Shown here: positions 27,010-36,081 of the stretch, piece after piece | How positions within the stretch are numbered: position 1 is the stretch's first letter | Layout of the letters: the number at the start of each line of letters is the position of its first letter | NCBI RefSeq assembly: GCF_002160495.1 | Contig: NZ_NFKR01000014.1 | Span: 1-64,000, forward strand | Length of the DNA: 64,000 bases | Reading direction: 5' to 3' | DNA from: Erysipelatoclostridium sp. An173 | Lineage (GTDB): Bacteria > Bacillota_I > Bacilli_A > Erysipelotrichales > Coprobacillaceae | The notes under the pieces: generated by a model | The model's input: the letters and a program-made list of their open reading frames with translations, nothing else | Told to the model about the DNA's origin: nothing | Database searches by the model: none | Position numbers and translations under genes: made by a program

Positions 27010-28439
27010 TGCGAGTTTTATTTGCTACATCAGAAGCTACTCCATTTATTAAATCTGGAGGATTAGCTGATGTATTAGGTTCTTTACCAAAAGAAATGGT
27101 AAAAAAAGGTGTCGAAAGTATTGTTGTTTTACCAAAATACCAAGATATGAAATTGGCAGACAAAATTGAATATGTAACTAATTTCGATATTTGGGTTGGA
27201 TGGCGTAAAGTATATTGTGGTGTATTTACCTATGTATTAGATGGTGTTCGTTTCTACTTTATTGATAATGAACAATACTTTAAAAGACCTGGATTATATG
27301 GATATGATGATGACAATGAAAGATTTGCATATTTTGATTTTGCAGTCTTAGAATTGATTTCTCATTTAGATTTAAAACCAGATATCTTACATTTACATGA
27401 TTGGCAAACTGCGATGATTGCTATGTTGTATAAGGAAAGATATTGTTATTATGAACATTATGAAAATATTAAAATTGTCTTTACGATTCATAATATTGCT
27501 TTCCAAGGAAAAGCAGACCCTAATTTATTAAGTGAATTATTTGGGTTAGATAATTATCTATATTATAATGGAAATTGTCGTAATGATGGATGCTTTAATA
27601 TGATGAAAGCAGCTATTTTCTATAGTGATATCGTAACAACAGTTTCTCCAACTTATGCAAAAGAAATTTTAACACCTGAATATGGTGAAGGATTACAAAA
27701 TATCCTTGAAATGCGTAAATATGATTTATATGGTATTTTAAATGGGGTAGATTATGATGTAATCAATCCTGCTACTGATCCAGAAATTGTTAAAAATTAC
27801 GATATCAATACAGTATTTGAAGACAAAGTGGCTAATAAATTAGCACTTCAAAAAGAAGTTGGATTACCAGAAAATAAAGATGTACCATTAATTGGGGTAG
27901 TAACTCGTTTAACTAAACAAAAAGGGTTGGATTTGATTTTAAATCAATTCAGTGAAATGTGCAGCCGTGATGTTCAAATTATAATTTTAGGTGCTGGGGA
28001 TCACGTATATGAAGATGCTTTAAAAGGTATCGCTTATCATCATCCTGATAAAGTATCATTACAGTTAAAATATGACTTTGGATTATCTTGTCGTATTTAT
28101 GCTGGATGTGATATGTTCTTAATGCCTTCATTATTTGAACCTTGTGGATTATCACAAATGATGTCACTTCGATATGGAACAATTCCAATCGTTAGAGAAA
28201 CTGGTGGTTTAAAAGACAGTGTTCAACCATATGATGAATATGCACACACTGGAACTGGATTTAGCTTTGCAAACTTCAATGCTCATGAAATGATGAGAAC
28301 AATTGATTATGCTTTAAAAGTATATAATGAAGATCCCGAAGCATGGAAAGGTATCATGACAAGAGCGATGAGTGCAAAACTTGACTGGGATGCTAGTGCT
28401 GATCAATATTTAAAAGTTTTTAATTCATTGTTAGGATAA
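27009..28439 (+). CDS. glgA: Glycogen synthase (ADP-glucose)
   Basis: GlgA, a GT5 glucosyltransferase, elongates glycogen with ADP-glucose. The N-terminal EATPFIKSGGLADVLGSLP contains the KxGGL donor-binding motif (about residues 15-19), HDWQTA lies at about 130, FTIHNIAFQG in the middle, and SLFEPCGLSQMMSLRYG (with the catalytic Glu) near 380. The length is 476 residues, normal. No branching enzyme or phosphorylase gene is in the window, so those are elsewhere. Confidence 0.97.
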   Translation: MRVLFATSEATPFIKSGGLADVLGSLPKEMVKKGVESIVVLPKYQDMKLADKIEYVTNFDIWVGWRKVYCGVFTYVLDGVRFYFIDNEQYFKRPGLYGYDDDNERFAYFDFAVLELISHLDLKPDILHLHDWQTAMIAMLYKERYCYYEHYENIKIVFTIHNIAFQGKADPNLLSELFGLDNYLYYNGNCRNDGCFNMMKAAIFYSDIVTTVSPTYAKEILTPEYGEGLQNILEMRKYDLYGILNGVDYDVINPATDPEIVKNYDINTVFEDKVANKLALQKEVGLPENKDVPLIGVVTRLTKQKGLDLILNQFSEMCSRDVQIIILGAGDHVYEDALKGIAYHHPDKVSLQLKYDFGLSCRIYAGCDMFLMPSLFEPCGLSQMMSLRYGTIPIVRETGGLKDSVQPYDEYAHTGTGFSFANFNAHEMMRTIDYALKVYNEDPEAWKGIMTRAMSAKLDWDASADQYLKVFNSLLG

Positions 28440-28453
28440 ACTCGAAACCTCAT

Positions 28454-28476
28454 AAGGGCAGTTAGTAGCTGCCCTT
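28454..28476 (+). terminator. Terminator of the glg operon
   Basis: The stem AAGGGCAG/CTGCCCTT with a 7-base loop is followed by TTTT. Confidence 0.92.
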
Positions 28477-28572
28477 TTTTAACGTATTAACGATTGAATG
28501 TTAACATTTTTTTGTTTACAATATAAACGATTAAAAAATTTTTTTCTGGTAATTTTATAAGGGAGACTATAT

Positions 28573-29355
28573 ATGATAAAAGCAATTTTTTTTGATATCG
28601 ATGAAACTTTAATTTCTAAAAATCATCCGCAAATAAGTGATGGTGTAGTTAATGCTTTAAAATGCTTAAGAGAAAAAGGGATAAAATTATTTATTGCTAG
28701 TGGACGCCATGCTTTAGAGATTGAGGAGTTAGGGATTAATGATAAATTTATTTTCGATGGTTATTTAACTTTAAATGGCGGTTATTGTTATAATCAAAAA
28801 GAAGTTATTTATAAAAATCCAATCAATAAAGAAGATATAGCAAGAATAGTATCTTATATTAGTGAGCATAATTTAGCGTGCAGTTTTGTAGAAAGTAATG
28901 ATTTATATGTTAATTTAGTTAATGATTATGTCGTTGAAGCACAGAAATCTATTAATACGTCAATACCGCCAGTTAAAGATGCTAAAAGAGCTTTAGAAAA
29001 TGATGTTTATCAAGTTAACCCATTTGTAGGTGAAGAGGATGTTATTAAATTAACTGCTGAGTTAGAAAATTGTAAATATACTAAATGGCATGATGGTGCA
29101 TATGATTTAATTGCCAAAAATGGTGGAAAACAAGAAGGAATTAAAGCGGTTCTTAAGTATTATGGTATCAAATTAGAAGAAACTATGGCTTTTGGCGATG
29201 GTCATAATGATGTTGATATGTTAAAGCTAGTTGGCATTGGAGTGTGTATGGCTAATGGGCATCCAGAAACCATTGCTTGTAGTGACTATGTTACTGACAC
29301 TGTCGAAAATGATGGAATTGTAAGTGCTTTAAAGCATTTTAAATTGATCGACTAA
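28573..29355 (+). CDS. Cof-type HAD-IIB hydrolase
   Basis: A 260-residue Cof/IIB phosphatase with motif I FFDIDETLIS (the DIDET variant) and motif IV GDGHNDVDML. A GGGAG ribosome site is 7 bases before the ATG. It belongs to the same sub-group as the genes at 3.6 and 36.6 kb by length and cap sequence. Its place after the glg operon hints at sugar phosphates, but a terminator separates them. Confidence 0.9.
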   Translation: MIKAIFFDIDETLISKNHPQISDGVVNALKCLREKGIKLFIASGRHALEIEELGINDKFIFDGYLTLNGGYCYNQKEVIYKNPINKEDIARIVSYISEHNLACSFVESNDLYVNLVNDYVVEAQKSINTSIPPVKDAKRALENDVYQVNPFVGEEDVIKLTAELENCKYTKWHDGAYDLIAKNGGKQEGIKAVLKYYGIKLEETMAFGDGHNDVDMLKLVGIGVCMANGHPETIACSDYVTDTVENDGIVSALKHFKLID

Positions 29356-29414
29356 AATTTGGTTGTAATAACTTAGTTAGTTGTGTAAAATGATGATAGC
29401 AAGGAGGGATGATG

Positions 29415-29951
29415 ATGAAAAAATCAATCCTGTTTCTTATCATGGTTTCTTTAATGTGTTTAACTTCAGCTTGTGGTGCCCGTGATAAAGAAGTTAATTT
29501 AACTAAAACGGGGGAATTATATACTACTGAAGATGGTGTGAGCTTTTATTATCCTAAAGATTATGAGATTAGTGTTGTTTCTGATTTAAATGATTTAAAT
29601 GGAGTAAATACAGTAGAATTTACAAAAGATAATAATATGTTGTATTTTACTGTGGTAAATGATAATACTGATAATTTAGTTGAAGATAAAGATGAGTTAT
29701 ATACGGGAATGCTTGAACAAAGTAAAGCATCGGATGTTGAGGTATTAAAGCCGGTTTTAGATAGTGGCTTAGATGTATATGAGTATATATATGAATATAG
29801 TGAAACTGGTGTAAAGAGCAAAGAGATAGTATATTTTTTAGAGGATAAAACTTATATTTATGGTTATCGTACTGTAAAAGATGAATTTGCGGATAATGAA
29901 GAGGAAATGACTGTATATTTGGAAAGCTTTTCAATGGCAGTCGGCAAATAA
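29415..29951 (+). CDS. Lipoprotein of unknown function
   Basis: Three in-frame ATGs follow AAGGAGGG; the third (29415) is spaced best and gives 178 residues. A lipoprotein signal peptide ends in LTSAC-G, so the mature protein is probably lipid-anchored at Cys20 on the outer face of the membrane (the lipobox is slightly off consensus). The rest is acidic; the segment YTTEDGVSFYYPKDYEIS resembles PsbP/DcrB-like or zinc-ribbon-associated lipoproteins, but I cannot name a family. It ends directly before the cysS leader. Confidence 0.75.
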   Translation: MKKSILFLIMVSLMCLTSACGARDKEVNLTKTGELYTTEDGVSFYYPKDYEISVVSDLNDLNGVNTVEFTKDNNMLYFTVVNDNTDNLVEDKDELYTGMLEQSKASDVEVLKPVLDSGLDVYEYIYEYSETGVKSKEIVYFLEDKTYIYGYRTVKDEFADNEEEMTVYLESFSMAVGK

Positions 29952-29952
29952 G

Positions 29953-30151
29953 TTGTATTTTTAGATTGATTTTGGTAAGATATTAAATAGTTAGTGAGCA
30001 GTAATTTATTTGGATATTAATTTAAACTGCTTGATGGTAGAAAATTAAATGGGGATTGATATATGCTTATCGAAATCTATTAAAACATTTAACATTAAAG
30101 CATCTGCTATCGAGAATGTAGCATTATGCTTTTTTATTTATGGAGGTAATG
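29953..30151 (+). promoter_or_regulatory. cysS leader with attenuator-like terminator
   Basis: TTGTAT (29953-29958) and TAAGAT (29976-29981), 17 bases apart, form a likely promoter just past the lipoprotein stop. About 115 bases on, AAGCAT-c-TGCTA (30098-30109) and TAGCA-tt-ATGCTT (30119-30131) form a terminator with T6. It ends only about 10 bases before the cysS GGAGG, leaving no room for another promoter. ATGCTT at 30063-30068 can pair with the same AAGCAT, as an antiterminator. No T-box motif was found. Confidence 0.5.
30098..30136 (+). terminator. Terminator within the cysS leader
   Basis: An 11-bp interrupted stem with a 9-base loop and six T residues. It either ends the lipoprotein transcript or attenuates cysS. 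Confidence 0.85.
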
Positions 30152-31489
30152 ATGAAGTTATTTAATACACTAACAAATAAAAAAGAAGATTTTAAACCGC
30201 TTCGTGAAGGTGAAGTGAGCATTTATGTATGTGGACCAACAGTGTATAATTACGTACACATTGGCAATACACGACCTATGATTGTGTTTGATGTTTTAAG
30301 AAGAACGTTTGAATACTTAGGTTATAAAGTAACTTTTGTATCAAATTTTACTGATGTTGATGATAAAATTATCAAAGCAGCTAAAGAAGAAGGGATTACC
30401 GAAAAGGAATTGACTGACAAATATATCAAAGCATATGAAGATGTTCGCCGTGATTTGAATTTATTATTCCCAACTTACGCTCCAAGAGTTACTAATACTA
30501 TGGATGCTATTATTAATTTTATTGATGGGTTAGTAAAAGATGGGTATGCTTATGAAGTCGATGGTGATGTTTATTTTAGAGTATCTAAAATTAAAGAATA
30601 TGGTCAATTATCAGGAATTAAAATTGAAGATTTAGTGGCTGGTGCTAGTGATCGTGTTGATGAAAATGATAAAAAAGAAGAATCAACTGATTTTGCATTA
30701 TGGAAAAAAACAGATGAAGGGATTCAATTTGATAGTCCATGGTCTAAAGGAAGACCGGGGTGGCATACTGAATGTGTTGTAATGATCAATGATATTTTTG
30801 AAGATGGTAAGATTGATATTCATGGTGGTGGACAAGATTTAAAATTCCCGCATCATGAAAATGAAATTGCTCAATCAATGGCGTGCCATCATCACCCAAT
30901 TGCTCATACTTGGATGCACAATCAAATGATCAATATTGATAATCAAAAAATGTCAAAATCATTAGGTAATGTAATTTGGGCTAAAGATATGATTGCTAAA
31001 TTAGGATGTAATGTTTATAAATGGCTAATGTTATCAAGTCATTATCGCAATCCGTTGAATTTAACTGATGAAGTAGTAGCTACTGTAAAAAAAGAAGTTG
31101 CAAAAGTAGATAATGTTATTAAAACTGTTTCATTATATTTACAAGTAAATCATGTTGCTAAAGGTGAAGTTAATAAGCAAATTGTTGATGATATGGTAAG
31201 TGCTTTAGAAGATGATTTAAATACATCTTTAGCTTTAACAAAGATTTTAAATCAAGTAAAAGTATTGAATCAATTATTTAGACAAAAAGATAAAGATGAT
31301 CAGGCAATTAGTGAGGCTTATCAAACTTTATTAGCGATGGTTAATGTAATTGGTTTTGTTTATGAGCCAAGACAGCTTTCTGACGATGAATTAGAATTAT
31401 ATCAAAGCTGGAATGATGCTAAAGCTAAAAAAGATTTCCAAACAGCTGATAAAATTCGTGATGAGTTAATTGATAAGGGGATAATTTAA
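30152..31489 (+). CDS. cysS: Cysteinyl-tRNA synthetase
   Basis: A class I tRNA synthetase that charges tRNA-Cys. ATG 30152 has GGAGG 5 bases upstream and gives the family N-terminus MKLFNTLTNKKEDF, so the earlier ATG at 30140, which overlaps the ribosome site, is rejected. VCGPTVYNYVHIGN contains a zinc ligand and the HIGH-type motif (about 25-38); HTECVVM and FPHHENE give further zinc ligands; KMSKSLGN (about 268) binds ATP. 445 residues. It heads the cluster ending in nusG. Confidence 0.97.
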   Translation: MKLFNTLTNKKEDFKPLREGEVSIYVCGPTVYNYVHIGNTRPMIVFDVLRRTFEYLGYKVTFVSNFTDVDDKIIKAAKEEGITEKELTDKYIKAYEDVRRDLNLLFPTYAPRVTNTMDAIINFIDGLVKDGYAYEVDGDVYFRVSKIKEYGQLSGIKIEDLVAGASDRVDENDKKEESTDFALWKKTDEGIQFDSPWSKGRPGWHTECVVMINDIFEDGKIDIHGGGQDLKFPHHENEIAQSMACHHHPIAHTWMHNQMINIDNQKMSKSLGNVIWAKDMIAKLGCNVYKWLMLSSHYRNPLNLTDEVVATVKKEVAKVDNVIKTVSLYLQVNHVAKGEVNKQIVDDMVSALEDDLNTSLALTKILNQVKVLNQLFRQKDKDDQAISEAYQTLLAMVNVIGFVYEPRQLSDDELELYQSWNDAKAKKDFQTADKIRDELIDKGII

Positions 31490-31866
31490 TGCGACCAGAT
31501 TTAATTAATCCTAGCGTATTAGCTTATTTAGGAGATAGTGTTTTTGAACTTTTAGTAAGAGATTATTTAGTTAGAGAAAGTGGCCTTGCCAAGACTCATG
31601 AAATTCAAAAAGAAGCTATTAAATATGTAACAGCAACTTCCCATGCTAAGTTTATGCATGATATGTTATCAGAAGGTTTTTTTAGTGAAGATGAAGTAGG
31701 AATTTATAAGCGGGGTCGTAATAATAAAGGTAATAAAAATGAAAGTATTGAGCATTTGCATTCGACTGGTTTTGAAGCAATAATTGGTACATTGTATTTA
31801 CAAAAAGATTTTAAAAGAATGAATGAAATATTTAATCGATATAAAGAATATATAAATTTGAGATAA
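31489..31866 (+). CDS. mrnC: Mini-ribonuclease III
   Basis: MrnC matures 23S rRNA ends in Bacillus. The 125-residue protein is an RNase III domain without the double-stranded RNA-binding domain. The signature LAYLGDSVFELLVRDYLV (about 11-28) holds the catalytic Asp, and EAIIGTLYL near the C-terminus holds the second acidic site. It overlaps cysS by one base (TAATG), the usual partner order. Confidence 0.95.
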   Translation: MRPDLINPSVLAYLGDSVFELLVRDYLVRESGLAKTHEIQKEAIKYVTATSHAKFMHDMLSEGFFSEDEVGIYKRGRNNKGNKNESIEHLHSTGFEAIIGTLYLQKDFKRMNEIFNRYKEYINLR

Positions 31867-31892
31867 ATTTGAGACGAAAATAGGTGAAAAAT

Positions 31893-32618
31893 ATGAAACA
31901 ATATATATATGGTAAAAACACGATATTAGAAGCTTTAAAGGGAGAAAAACGTGTATATACTGTGTATGTCCAAAACAATTTTAAAGACAATAAAATTATT
32001 GAACTATGTAAAAAAACGAAAGTTCCATATCGCCAGGTTGATAAGTCGGAATTTATCAAGAAAGTTGGCAATGTTACTCACCAGGGAATTATGGCAGAAG
32101 TAGAGGGATATCGCTACTATTCTCTTGATGAGATATTAGATGCTATTCCAGAGGGCAAACAACCATTGCTATTAATGTTAGATGGACTAGAAGATCCTCA
32201 TAACTTAGGGGCTATTTTAAGAACATGTGATGCAATAGGCGTTGATGGTGTAATTATTGGTAAAAATCGTAGTGTTGGATTAAATGGTACGGTAGCTAAA
32301 GTATCAACTGGGGCTATTGATCATGTTAAAGTAGCTCAGGTTACGAATTTATCAAGAACATTAGAAGAATTAAAGAAACGTTCTTTTTGGGTAGTAGGCT
32401 GTGATTTAAATCAATCTCAGGATTATCGAGCTATTGATTATAACATGCCTTTAGTAATTGTGATTGGTTCTGAAGGTTTTGGAATATCACGACTAGTGAA
32501 AAAAAATTGTGATTTTAATGTAGTTTTACCAATGGTGGGGCATGTAACATCGCTAAATGCCTCAGTAGCAACTGCTGTAATTTTATACCAGGTATATAAT
32601 TCTCGTAACCCTTTATAA
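31893..32618 (+). CDS. rlmB: 23S rRNA (guanosine-2'-O)-methyltransferase RlmB (TrmH family)
   Basis: A SPOUT methyltransferase. ATG 31893 is 6 bases after AGGTG and gives 241 residues; the GTG at 31884 would overlap the ribosome site. An N-terminal substrate-binding domain (about 1-75) precedes the knotted catalytic domain with LDGLEDPHNLGAILRTCDA (about 95-113), VIGSEGFGISRL and LNASVATAVILY, which are the three SPOUT motifs. It matches YacO in the Bacillus cluster. Confidence 0.94.
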   Translation: MKQYIYGKNTILEALKGEKRVYTVYVQNNFKDNKIIELCKKTKVPYRQVDKSEFIKKVGNVTHQGIMAEVEGYRYYSLDEILDAIPEGKQPLLLMLDGLEDPHNLGAILRTCDAIGVDGVIIGKNRSVGLNGTVAKVSTGAIDHVKVAQVTNLSRTLEELKKRSFWVVGCDLNQSQDYRAIDYNMPLVIVIGSEGFGISRLVKKNCDFNVVLPMVGHVTSLNASVATAVILYQVYNSRNPL

Positions 32619-32635
32619 GCAGAAGGGAGGTAACC

Positions 32636-33241
32636 ATGGATGGTTACGATGTTGAAGAATTGTATTATTTATATTTGCAGGATTGTCCGGAAGCAAAACG
32701 ATATTTAATGAAATTTTGTTATAAACAAATAGAAATCATTTTACCTAAGTATTATATAAGTACAATTTATAAAGATGAGTATGAAGATTATATTCAGCTT
32801 ATTATGGTAAGAGTGTTTAAATCATTAAATAATTATCGTCCAGATAAAGGGATGAAAATGAGAAGTTTTATTTCCATGCTGATTGAAAATGCGATAAAAT
32901 CAATCGTATTGAAAAATAGTGGCAAAGTAATTAGAGAAAAAAGAGTAGTATATTCATTAGATGATTATTATGATGCAACTCAAAAAATTCGTTATGTTAC
33001 TAATTTGATTGATGAACGAACTCCGAATCCCAATCGATATTGTATTGAACAAGAGCAACAGCAGGAAATTGATAAATATTTATTACAAGTTTGTTCAGAA
33101 CTTGAACAAAAGATAGTAAAGTATCACCAGGCAGGTTATAAAAATCAAGATATTGCCAGGATATTAAATATTGATATTCGCAGTGTTTATAATGCGAACT
33201 ATCGAATCCAAAAAAAGATAGCAAAATTCAAATGTATTTGA
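32636..33241 (+). CDS. sigH: Sigma-70 family sigma factor, SigH-like
   Basis: A 201-residue sigma factor with region 2 at about 40-110 (DEYEDYIQLIMVRVFKSLNNYRPDKG in two parts, then MRSFISMLIENAI) and a region-4 helix-turn-helix near 155-195 (QKIVKYHQAGYKNQDIARIL). Its position between rlmB and rpmG-secE-nusG is that of Bacillus sigH, which controls entry into sporulation, so orthology is likely, although the sequence is divergent. The yacP gene normally between rlmB and sigH is absent. Confidence 0.8.
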   Translation: MDGYDVEELYYLYLQDCPEAKRYLMKFCYKQIEIILPKYYISTIYKDEYEDYIQLIMVRVFKSLNNYRPDKGMKMRSFISMLIENAIKSIVLKNSGKVIREKRVVYSLDDYYDATQKIRYVTNLIDERTPNPNRYCIEQEQQQEIDKYLLQVCSELEQKIVKYHQAGYKNQDIARILNIDIRSVYNANYRIQKKIAKFKCI

Positions 33242-33293
33242 CTATCATTGGTATTTATGATAAATTATTATAGCATAGAAATGAGCTGATAGT

Positions 33294-33443
33294 ATGAAAG
33301 AAAAAGTAATTTTAGTTTGTACAGAGTGTTTATCACGTAATTATACAATTACAAAAAATAAACGAGTTAATGTAGAAAGATTAGAATTAAGAAAATTTTG
33401 CAAAAAATGTGGAAAACACACATTGCATAAAGAAACTAAATAG
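33294..33443 (+). CDS. rpmG: 50S ribosomal protein L33
   Basis: A 49-residue L33 with the two zinc-binding cysteine pairs (CTEC at about 10-13 and CKKC at about 37-40), and the typical [11 protein letters not shown] and [18 protein letters not shown] blocks. The ribosome site GAGCTGAT is weak. It lies between the sigma factor and secE, the standard place for a zinc-type rpmG paralogue. Confidence 0.95.
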   Translation: MKEKVILVCTECLSRNYTITKNKRVNVERLELRKFCKKCGKHTLHKETK

Positions 33444-33454
33444 GAGGTTTAGCT

Positions 33455-33643
33455 GTGAAATTTCGTGATTGGTTTACTCTAAAAGGAATTAGAAGTGAAA
33501 TTAAAAAAATTAGCTGGTTATCGAAAAAAGAATTGGCCCAAAATTCAGCTACTGTATTAGCATTTTGTTTTGTTTTAGGGTTATACTTTTTTGCTGGTGA
33601 TGCAATCATTGCCTTTATATTAAAAGCATTGGGGATGAATTAA
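33455..33643 (+). CDS. secE: Protein translocase subunit SecE
   Basis: The small SecYEG subunit, 62 residues: an amphipathic N-terminal helix (IRSEIKKISWLSKKEL, about 11-26) and one membrane helix (about 33-56). The start is GTG, 6 bases after AGGAGG. nusG begins one base after the stop codon. Confidence 0.95.
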   Translation: MKFRDWFTLKGIRSEIKKISWLSKKELAQNSATVLAFCFVLGLYFFAGDAIIAFILKALGMN

Positions 33644-33644
33644 A

Positions 33645-34202
33645 ATGACAGGAATGAATGATGAAGGAAGACGCTGGTATGTTGTTAATACATACTCAGG
33701 TCATGAAAATAAAGTAAAAGAAAATCTAGAAAAGCGTGTTGAATCAATGGGATTACAAGATGTGTTATTTCAAATTGTTATTCCTGAACATGTTGAAACT
33801 GAGATTAAAGATGGTAAAAAAATTAATAAAACTAAAAACATGTTTCCTGGTTATGTCTTAGTTGAAATGATCATGACAGATGAAGCATGGTATGTTGTAA
33901 GAAATACTTCAGGAGTAACTGGATTTATTGGATCTTCTGGTGGTGGAGCTAAACCATTCCCACTTCCAAAAAGTGAATTAGAACCAATTTTAAAGAAAAT
34001 GGGTATTAGTACTTCAGAAGTATCAGTAAATTATGAACCAGGTGATGAAGTTAATGTAATTTCTGGTCCATTTGCTGGTAAGAGTGGAAAAGTTGAATCA
34101 ATTGATACTGAAAAAGAATCAGCTAAAGTTTTAATAGATTTTTTAGGAAATTTAACACCAATCGAAATCGATTTAGTTCAGTTAGAAAAAGCGGATATTT
34201 AA
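33645..34202 (+). CDS. nusG: Transcription termination/antitermination factor NusG
   Basis: NusG binds RNA polymerase and modulates pausing and termination. The 185-residue protein has the NGN domain (about 8-120: WYVVNTYSGHENKVKENLEKR near the start, MFPGYVLVEM, then TGFIGSSGG) and a C-terminal KOW domain (about 130-185: PGDEVNVISGPFAGKSGKVESID in two parts). No rplK-rplA follows; two terminators end the cluster, unlike Bacillus. Confidence 0.97.
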   Translation: MTGMNDEGRRWYVVNTYSGHENKVKENLEKRVESMGLQDVLFQIVIPEHVETEIKDGKKINKTKNMFPGYVLVEMIMTDEAWYVVRNTSGVTGFIGSSGGGAKPFPLPKSELEPILKKMGISTSEVSVNYEPGDEVNVISGPFAGKSGKVESIDTEKESAKVLIDFLGNLTPIEIDLVQLEKADI

Positions 34203-34276
34203 TATTCGCTTTTTTTTGGGTTAAATGGTGTAATTTTGAAAAAGGATTTAGACAAAATATATGTTTAAGTCCTTTT
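34188..34276 (+). terminator. Tandem terminators after nusG
   Basis: The first stem, AAAGCGGATA/TATTCGCTTT (34188-34212), overlaps the stop codon and runs into T's. The second (34239-34276) pairs AAAAGGATTTAGACA with TGTTTAAGTCCTTTT, using two G-T pairs, followed by TTTT. The remaining bases to 34517 are AT-rich and show nothing else I can identify. Confidence 0.88.
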
Positions 34277-34517
34277 TTTGTGCCTTTTTTTATTAGAAGT
34301 ATAAATGATTACAAAATGGCAATTATTAAAGATATAGGAAATATAAAATATTTTTTTCAAAATATGAAAAAATAAATTTAATAAAATTTAAGGTTTTGTA
34401 ATTTTTATAAAGAGTAAAAAAACGTAGTAAAATAGGGGGTTTAATAAGAAAATTATTGTTTTATATATTAAACAAGTTCTTTAATAATTGAAATTTCTTT
34501 GATTATATCGATAAAAT

Positions 34518-34546
34518 TTGCATTTTGTATCAAAATATGTTATTAT
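34518..34546 (+). promoter_or_regulatory. Promoter of the NlpC/P60 gene
   Basis: TTGCAT (34518-34523) and TATTAT (34541-34546) with a 17-base spacer lie 32 bases before the start codon. Confidence 0.7.
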
Positions 34547-34577
34547 GCAAAGGACGTTCAAGATAGGAAGTGAATTA

Positions 34578-36008
34578 ATGAAAGAAAAACGTAATAAAGA
34601 ACAATTAATTGATTTTATTAATGAAAACATTATCAAAAGACGCGCAATGTTTATCCCAATTTTAGGGGTATCAGTATTTATGTTAGTGGGTTATGCTGCA
34701 ATCGATAAAGAAGCACCAGTAATTGTTTCTAATCGTATTGAAGTTCCATATGGTGAAAAATTGGATTTAGACGTAATTGATATCACTGATAATCAAGATT
34801 CACGCCAAGATTTAGTGGTTGAAGGGAATGTTAACAGTGTAGATGTTGATCAATTAGGTACTTATAGTATGACAGTTTCGGCTACTGACAGTTTTTCAAA
34901 TGTAACTACAAAAACAGTTAGTGTTGAAGTTGTTGATGATGAAGCTCCAGAATTTAAAATTGCCGGAGCAAAAAAAGGTTATGTTGTTCAAGTTCCAATT
35001 AATGGAAGTAGCGATATAACAAGTTATGTCAGCGCTATTGATAACGTTGACGGTGATGTTTCACCTTTTATTGAATCAGATAAAGCCTTGGATGCTAGTA
35101 AAGCTGGAATTCAAGATATTACTTTAAAAGTAACTGATTCTGCTGGTAATGTTAGAGAAAAGACTTTTGAATTTGCTGTTTCAGATTTAACAGCACCTGT
35201 TGTTACTTTATCTCAAGGAAACGATGTTGTTATTGATTATGGTAGCGAATTTAAATTGGAAAACTATTTAACAGCTACAGATGATTTAGGAGTTGTAACT
35301 AATACAGTTTCTGGAACTGTTGATACAACTAAAGAAAATGAAGTGCAAACTATTGAAGTTACTACTCAAGATGAAGCGGAAAATAAAGTGGTTACTACTT
35401 TAAACTTTACTGTAAAAGATATCGGTGGGCCACAAATCAACTTATCTACAACTGCAGTAGAAGTTGTCAAAGATTCTGCTTTTGATCCACGTCAATATTT
35501 AGTATCAGCAATTGACAATAAAGATGGTGATGTAACAGCGAATGTTGCTGTTAGTGGAATTGATACAAGTTCTACTGGAAATAAAACTGTTACTTATTCA
35601 GTAAGTGATAGTTCTGGAAATCAATCTACAGCAACTTTAAGTGTTAAAGTTTATACTCCAGGATCTAAGATTGTAGAAACTGCATATACTAAATTAGGTA
35701 CACCATATGTATATGGTGCAAGTGGACCTAACGCCTTTGACTGTTCAGGATTTACTTCTTGGGTATATCGTCAACACGGTATCTCAATTGCAAGAACAGC
35801 TCAAGGACAATCAAGAGGGGGAACTCCTGTTGATCGTGCTAACTTACAGCCAGGTGATTTAGTATTCTTTGGATCAAGTACAAGCAATATTACCCATGTA
35901 GGCATTTATATTGGTGGTGGGCAAATGGTACATGCACCACATACTGGTGATGTTGTTAAGGTTTCTAGTTTAAACCGTAACTATGTTTGTGCAAGAAGAT
36001 ATTTATAA
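34578..36008 (+). CDS. Membrane-anchored NlpC/P60 endopeptidase with DUF5011 Ig-like repeats
   Basis: ATG 34578 is used: a longer frame from 34518 would start inside the -35 box. The 476-residue protein has a basic N-terminus, one membrane helix (about 24-41), then about four Ig-like DUF5011-type repeats (each opening with an APV/APEF/GPQI turn, with DNxDGDV and SDSSGN loops), and a C-terminal NlpC/P60 peptidase with DCSGFTSWV (catalytic Cys), THVGIYIGGG (His) and HAP. It should cut peptidoglycan peptide bridges outside the cell, tethered at a distance by the repeats. Confidence 0.92.
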   Translation: MKEKRNKEQLIDFINENIIKRRAMFIPILGVSVFMLVGYAAIDKEAPVIVSNRIEVPYGEKLDLDVIDITDNQDSRQDLVVEGNVNSVDVDQLGTYSMTVSATDSFSNVTTKTVSVEVVDDEAPEFKIAGAKKGYVVQVPINGSSDITSYVSAIDNVDGDVSPFIESDKALDASKAGIQDITLKVTDSAGNVREKTFEFAVSDLTAPVVTLSQGNDVVIDYGSEFKLENYLTATDDLGVVTNTVSGTVDTTKENEVQTIEVTTQDEAENKVVTTLNFTVKDIGGPQINLSTTAVEVVKDSAFDPRQYLVSAIDNKDGDVTANVAVSGIDTSSTGNKTVTYSVSDSSGNQSTATLSVKVYTPGSKIVETAYTKLGTPYVYGASGPNAFDCSGFTSWVYRQHGISIARTAQGQSRGGTPVDRANLQPGDLVFFGSSTSNITHVGIYIGGGQMVHAPHTGDVVKVSSLNRNYVCARRYL

Positions 36009-36018
36009 AAATGTAATT

Positions 36019-36042
36019 AAGAAAGGATAAACGTCCTTTCTT
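36019..36042 (+). terminator. Terminator of the NlpC/P60 gene
   Basis: The stem AAGAAAGGA/TCCTTTCTT with a 6-base loop is followed by TTTTT. Confidence 0.9.
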
Positions 36043-36081
36043 TTTTTATATATCGTCATAAGAATATAGGGGAGGTATAAG

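Noticed and set aside
29953-30151. T-box riboswitch for cysS
   Set aside because: None of the Stem I landmarks or the GGTGGNACCGCG motif could be found, unlike the asnB leader.
34518-34577. N-terminal extension of the NlpC/P60 protein
   Set aside because: The start would be inside the -35 box of a good promoter; ATG 34578 has a ribosome site and leads into the membrane anchor.
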